Both the position numbers and the translations under genes were made by a program. The notes beneath the pieces were generated by a model. It had not been told where the DNA came from. It saw only the letters and a program-made list of their open reading frames with translations, and did not search any database. Positions 5,880 through 9,202 of a DNA stretch of 9,202 nt are shown here, in pieces (position 1 is the stretch's first letter; the number at the start of each line of letters is the position of its first letter). The DNA is from Aquabacter sp. (lineage in GTDB: Bacteria > Pseudomonadota > Alphaproteobacteria > Rhizobiales > Xanthobacteraceae): the NCBI GenBank assembly GCA_030147645.1, contig JASBUY010000151.1, positions 1 to 9,202 of the forward strand, written 5' to 3'.

Positions 5880-7550
5880 TCACATGTTCGGGTAGTTCGG
5901 CCCGCCGCCGCCTTCGGGCGCGGTCCAGACAATATTCTGGTTGGGGTCCTTGATGTCGCAGGTTTTGCAGTGGACGCAATTCTGCGCATTGATCTGGAAG
6001 CGGGGGCCGTCCGGGTCCTCCACCCATTCATAGACGCCGGCCGGGCAGTAGCGGTTGGACGGGCCGGCGAACACGTCGTGCTCGGACGCCTTCTGGAGCG
6101 CCATGTCCTTCACCTTGAGGTGGATCGGCTGATCCTCCTCGTGATTGGTGTTGGAGATGAAGACCGAGGACAGCTTGTCGAAGGTCAGCACGCCGTCGGG
6201 CTTTGGATAAGCGATGGGCTTGCACTGCGCTGCCGGCTTCAGGCTCGCCGCGTCGCTCTTGCCGTGCTTCAGCGTGCCGAACAGCGAAAAGCCGAGCGTG
6301 TTGGTCCACATGTCCAATGCGCCCAGCGGAATGCCCACAAAGGTGCCGAACTTGGACCAGAGCGGCTTCACATTGCGCACTTTGTGGAGGTCCTGCCCCA
6401 CCGCCGAGCCGCGCCAGCTCGCCTCGTAGGCGGCCAACTCGTCCTGGGCGCGCCCTTCGGCGAGAGCATTGGCCAGATGGTCCGCCGCGAGGATGCCCGA
6501 GAGCATCGCATTGTGGCTGCCCTTGATGCGCGGCACGTTCACGAAGCCCGCCGCGCAACCCACCAGCACGCCGCCGGGGAAAGCGAGCTTGGGCACGGAC
6601 TGCCAGCCGCCTTCCGTGATGGCGCGCGCGCCATAGGAAATGCGCTTCCCGCCCTCGAACGTGTCCTTGAAGAAGGGGTGCGTCTTGAACCGCTGGAATT
6701 CGTCGAAGGGCGACAAATAGGGATTCTGGTAGTTGAGGTGGACCACGAAGCCCACCATCACCTGCTCGTCTTCCATGTGATAGAGGAAGGCGCCGCCGCC
6801 GGTCTTGCCGTCGAGCGGCCAGCCGAAGGCGTGCTGGACCAGCCCGGGATGGTGCTTCTCCGGCTTCACCTTCCACAATTCCTTGAGGCCGATGCCGAAT
6901 TTCGGCGGCTCGCGGCCCGCATCCAGCGCGAACTTTGCGATCAGTTGCTTGGTGAGATGGCCGCGCGCGCCCTCCGCGAACACCGTGTAGCGGCCGCGCA
7001 ATTCCATGCCGCGGGTGAATTCGCCCTTGGGCGCGCCGTCCCGGCCAACGCCCATGTCGCCGGTCGCGACCCCGCGCACCGCGCCGGCCGTGTCATACAG
7101 GATCTCGGACGCGGCAAAGCCCGGATAGATCTCGACGCCAAGGCCCTCGGCCTTGGTGGCGAGCCACCGGCACACATTGCCGAGCGAACCGATATAATTG
7201 CCGTGATTGTTCATCAGCGGCGGCATGCCGAAATTGGGCAGGCGCACGCCGCCGGCGGGGCCGAGAAGATAGAAGCGGTCGTCATCGACCTGCGTCACCA
7301 GCGGCGCATCCGCGTCCGCCGACCAATCCGGGAACAGGGCATTGAGGCCGATAGGGTCGATCACCGCGCCTGACAGGATATGGGCCCCCACTTCGGAGCC
7401 CTTCTCCACGACGACGACGGAAATTTCCTCCCCCCGCTCGGCGGCGATCTGCTTGAGGCGGATCGAGGTCGCAAGGCCGCCGGGACCCGCGCCCACCACC
7501 ACCACGTCGTAGTCCATGCCGTCCCGTTCGGGCAGTTCCACCTCTGACAT
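5880..7550 (-). CDS. Electron-transfer flavoprotein:ubiquinone oxidoreductase (ETF-QO)
   Basis: ETF-QO is a membrane-associated enzyme with FAD and one [4Fe-4S] cluster. It moves electrons from reduced electron-transfer flavoprotein, which collects them from acyl-CoA and amine dehydrogenases, into the ubiquinone pool. The 556-residue protein has the family's normal length. The N-terminal dinucleotide fold is VVVVGAGPGGLA, with G20, G22 and G25, followed by the acidic strand end VVVEKGSEVGAHILSGAV. The C-terminus carries the cluster cysteines C502, C525, C528 and C531 in the order CPAG...CVHCKTC, and ends PNYPNM, typical of the family. The start at 7550 aligns with known family N-termini and has AAGGA 7 bases upstream; an in-frame ATG at 7568 with AGGGA 8 bases upstream would add six residues. 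All cofactor ligands are intact. It diverges from the glycosylase gene. Confidence 0.97.
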   Translation of the reverse strand: MSEVELPERDGMDYDVVVVGAGPGGLATSIRLKQIAAERGEEISVVVVEKGSEVGAHILSGAVIDPIGLNALFPDWSADADAPLVTQVDDDRFYLLGPAGGVRLPNFGMPPLMNNHGNYIGSLGNVCRWLATKAEGLGVEIYPGFAASEILYDTAGAVRGVATGDMGVGRDGAPKGEFTRGMELRGRYTVFAEGARGHLTKQLIAKFALDAGREPPKFGIGLKELWKVKPEKHHPGLVQHAFGWPLDGKTGGGAFLYHMEDEQVMVGFVVHLNYQNPYLSPFDEFQRFKTHPFFKDTFEGGKRISYGARAITEGGWQSVPKLAFPGGVLVGCAAGFVNVPRIKGSHNAMLSGILAADHLANALAEGRAQDELAAYEASWRGSAVGQDLHKVRNVKPLWSKFGTFVGIPLGALDMWTNTLGFSLFGTLKHGKSDAASLKPAAQCKPIAYPKPDGVLTFDKLSSVFISNTNHEEDQPIHLKVKDMALQKASEHDVFAGPSNRYCPAGVYEWVEDPDGPRFQINAQNCVHCKTCDIKDPNQNIVWTAPEGGGGPNYPNM

Positions 7551-7557
7551 TCCCGCG

Positions 7558-7562
7558 TCCTT
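7558..7562 (-). promoter_or_regulatory. Ribosome binding site supporting the shorter ETF-QO start
   Basis: AAGGA on the minus strand lies 7 bases before the ATG at 7550. A second site, AGGGA at 7577-7581, lies 8 bases before the in-frame ATG at 7568. Two starts 18 bp apart each have a good site, so the choice rests on family alignment and favours 7550. Confidence 0.5.
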
Positions 7563-7685
7563 GCGCATCAAACCATTCCCTGGAGTTCTTCCACGCTTGA
7601 AGGCGTCTGACAATTCGCTTTCCACCGCACCCGTCCGGCATGCGGAATCGCGGCGTGGCGCGGGATGCTTTAAGGTGGCGCCGGA

Positions 7686-8570
7686 ATGACCGGAACCGTT
7701 ACTCCTCCCTTGACCAACCTCGCCGACATCCTTGCGTTCCACCTGGATGCGGGAGTCGATGTGGCGCTCGAAGACGCGCCCGTGGATCGCTTCGCGCTGG
7801 CGGCCTCCGCGCGCGAGGCGAGGCCGGCGGCTGCGCCGGTGCCGGCGGGTGCCCCGCCACCTCGCCGGTCCGGGACGCAGGCCGCCCCGCACACGCCCCG
7901 CGCGCCGGCAGCACCGTCCGCTGCGATGCCGATTCCCAATCTTGCGGCGCAGCCCCCGGACGAAGCGGTGATGGCCGCGCGCGAGGCCGCGCGGAGCGCG
8001 GCGTCACTGGACGAATTGCGCAATATCCTGGAGCGGTTCGAGGGGTGCCCGCTGAAGCGCACCGCGACGCGGCTTGTCTTCGCGGATGGCAATCCCGCCG
8101 CCAAGGTGATGTTTGTTGGGGAGGCGCCCGGGCGCGACGAGGATGCGCAGGGCCTGCCCTTCGTCGGACGCTCGGGCAAGCTGCTGGACCTCATGCTCGG
8201 CGCCATCGGGCTGGATCGTGCCAGCGCCTATATCGCCAACGTCATTCCTTGGCGCCCGCCGGGCAACCGCACGCCGACCCCGCAGGAAACCGCCATCTGC
8301 CTGCCCTTCATCCGCCGGCAGATCGAGCTTGCCAATCCTGACATCCTTGTCTGCCTCGGCAACCCTTCCGCCCAGACCCTGTTGGGCGTCACCGAGGGGA
8401 TCACCAAGACGCGCGGTCGGTTCTTTGCCTATGACACCGGGGCGCGGACCATCAAGGCGATCCCCACGTTTCATCCCGCCTATCTGCTGCGCACGCCGCT
8501 CGGCAAGCGCATGGTCTGGCGCGATCTGCTGGAGATCGAGGAAGCGCTGAAAGAGGGCGCCGGCCAATAA
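7686..8570 (+). CDS. Uracil-DNA glycosylase, family 4-like, with altered iron-sulphur ligands
   Basis: This enzyme class removes uracil from DNA to start base-excision repair. The 294-residue product has three parts: a short N-terminal module (1-35) with an acidic helix, a Pro/Ala-rich linker (about 45-95), and the glycosylase domain (105-290). Diagnostic motifs are GEAPGRDED (145-153), FVGRSGKLLD (159-168), WRPPGNRTP (189-197) and HPAYLLRTP (263-271). Compared with the thermophilic family-4 enzyme, where four cysteines bind [4Fe-4S], C121 and C205 are kept but the other two positions read K124 and W189. The protein therefore probably does not hold a standard cluster; I believe alphaproteobacterial relatives share this, from memory. 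The start ATG has AGGTGG (7673-7678) 7 bases upstream. It diverges from ETF-QO across 135 bp and ends in a shared terminator facing typA. Confidence 0.9.
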   Translation: MTGTVTPPLTNLADILAFHLDAGVDVALEDAPVDRFALAASAREARPAAAPVPAGAPPPRRSGTQAAPHTPRAPAAPSAAMPIPNLAAQPPDEAVMAAREAARSAASLDELRNILERFEGCPLKRTATRLVFADGNPAAKVMFVGEAPGRDEDAQGLPFVGRSGKLLDLMLGAIGLDRASAYIANVIPWRPPGNRTPTPQETAICLPFIRRQIELANPDILVCLGNPSAQTLLGVTEGITKTRGRFFAYDTGARTIKAIPTFHPAYLLRTPLGKRMVWRDLLEIEEALKEGAGQ

Positions 8571-8571
8571 A

Positions 8572-8600
8572 AAACCCCTCCGCGAGGAGGGGTTTCTTTT
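8572..8600. terminator. Strong bidirectional terminator between the glycosylase gene and typA
   Basis: AAACCCCTCC (8572-8581) pairs perfectly with GGAGGGGTTT (8586-8595) around the stable GNRA tetraloop GCGA, followed by CTTTT. The A run before the stem provides a T run on the minus strand, so it can end both the glycosylase transcript, whose stop codon is at 8568, and typA, which stops at 8623. Confidence 0.93.
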
Positions 8601-8622
8601 CGCCGGAACGCAGACGGCCGGG

Positions 8623-9202
8623 TCAGGCCAACTCGCTCTCGCGCTTGCGCTCTTCGCGCTTGCGATCATTGGGGTCCAGCAGGCGCTTGCGCAGGCGGAT
8701 GGACTTGGGCGTCACTTCCACCAGTTCGTCGTCCTGGATCCAGGCCAGCGCGCGCTCCAGCGTCATGCGGATCGGCGGGGTGAGGCGGACCGCCTCGTCC
8801 TTGGACGTGGTGCGGATATTGGTGAGCTGCTTGCCCTTCAGCACGTTCACTTCCAGGTCGTTGTCCCGGTTGTGAACGCCGACCAGCATGCCCTGATACA
8901 CCTTCCAGCCGGGCTCGATCATCATCGGGCCGCGATCTTCCAGGTTCCAGAGCGCATAGGCCACCGCTTCGCCCGCCGCATTGGCGATGAGCACGCCGTT
9001 GATGCGGCCCGCGATCTCGCCCTTGTAGGGGGCATATTCGTGGAACAGCCGGTTCATGATGGCCGTGCCGCGCGTGTCGGTGAGCAGTTCCGACTGGTAG
9101 CCGATGAGGCCGCGGGTGGGGGCATGGAAGACGAGGCGCTGGCGGTTGCCGCCGGAGGGACGCATCTCCACCATGTCGGCGCGGCGCTCGGACATCTTCT
9201 GC
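8623..9202 (-). CDS. typA: Translational GTPase TypA/BipA, C-terminal part (5' end outside window)
   Basis: TypA (BipA) is a ribosome-binding GTPase of the elongation-factor G family, involved in 50S assembly and stress or low-temperature growth. Only the last 192 residues are present; the GTPase domain lies beyond the right edge. The visible part has the end of the EF-G-like domain V region (QKMSERRADMVEMR), the conserved stretch RLVFHAPTRGLIGYQSELLT, then FHEYAPYKGEI, and the TypA-specific C-terminal domain with NLEDRGPMMIEPGWKVYQGM, VHNRDNDLEVNVLKGKQLTN and IRTTSKDEAVRL, followed by a basic tail ending RKRESELA. These motifs separate it from EF-G and LepA. The stop codon faces the strong terminator at 8572-8600. 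Confidence 0.96.
   Translation of the reverse strand, partial: QKMSERRADMVEMRPSGGNRQRLVFHAPTRGLIGYQSELLTDTRGTAIMNRLFHEYAPYKGEIAGRINGVLIANAAGEAVAYALWNLEDRGPMMIEPGWKVYQGMLVGVHNRDNDLEVNVLKGKQLTNIRTTSKDEAVRLTPPIRMTLERALAWIQDDELVEVTPKSIRLRKRLLDPNDRKREERKRESELA

Noticed and set aside
5027..6031. N-terminal extension of the thioredoxin-like frame through the intergenic gap and across apt
   Set aside because: The extension is antisense to apt and has no protein character; a signal peptide and ribosome site mark the true start at 5026.
5859..7373. A 504-codon open frame on the plus strand opposite the ETF-QO gene
   Set aside because: It mirrors a well-supported gene; its composition (Arg, His, Ala, Val) and lack of motifs fit an antisense shadow.
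7585..7613. TTGTCA-17 bp-AAGAAC on the minus strand as an ETF-QO promoter
   Set aside because: The -35 is fair (5 of 6) but the -10 matches only 3 of 6, which is too weak to list as a feature.
1..9202. Mobile elements, CRISPR arrays, tRNA or rRNA genes, riboswitches
   Set aside because: Gaps between genes are short; I saw no direct repeats with spacers, transposase motifs, target-site duplications or tRNA-like CCA ends.

Overview
This window is ordinary housekeeping chromosome from a GC-rich alphaproteobacterium. The protein sequences and the unfused petA-petB-petC arrangement suggest the Hyphomicrobiales (rhizobia), perhaps a Xanthobacter/Azorhizobium/Ancylobacter-type organism; this placement is judged from memory of family sequences, not from a search. 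There is no sign of a prophage, insertion sequence, CRISPR array, tRNA or rRNA, and base composition looks even throughout.

Layout. On the minus strand at the left edge lie the 5' part of hemF (oxygen-dependent coproporphyrinogen III oxidase, cut by the window edge) and, upstream of it, trmL (tRNA wobble 2'-O-methyltransferase). A 333-bp divergent intergenic region rich in inverted repeats separates trmL from the plus-strand operon petA-petB-petC, which encodes the whole catalytic core of the cytochrome bc1 complex and ends in a strong intrinsic terminator. Converging on it is a tight two-gene minus-strand unit: a small exported thioredoxin-like protein with a CLQC motif, followed 2 bp later by a CcdA/DsbD-type membrane thiol transporter. 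Divergent from that unit is apt (adenine phosphoribosyltransferase). It converges on the gene for electron-transfer flavoprotein:ubiquinone oxidoreductase (ETF-QO, minus strand). A family-4-like uracil-DNA glycosylase gene diverges from ETF-QO and converges on the 3' part of typA/bipA (minus strand, cut by the right edge). Hairpins sit in both of these convergent gaps.

How the genes fit together. Several products meet at the respiratory chain. ETF-QO feeds electrons from acyl-CoA and other dehydrogenases into ubiquinone, and the bc1 complex oxidises the resulting ubiquinol and reduces a c-type cytochrome. HemF supplies haem precursor, and the thioredoxin-like/CcdA pair could supply periplasmic reductant of the kind needed for haem attachment to c-type cytochromes such as PetC. 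The last link is inference from location and family. trmL, apt, the glycosylase gene and typA are general housekeeping genes.

I see no convincing undescribed system. The items most worth a second look are a perfect 22-bp palindrome in the leader of trmL, the small thioredoxin-like/CcdA pair beside the bc1 operon, and a family-4-like uracil-DNA glycosylase that lacks two of the four iron-sulphur cysteines.
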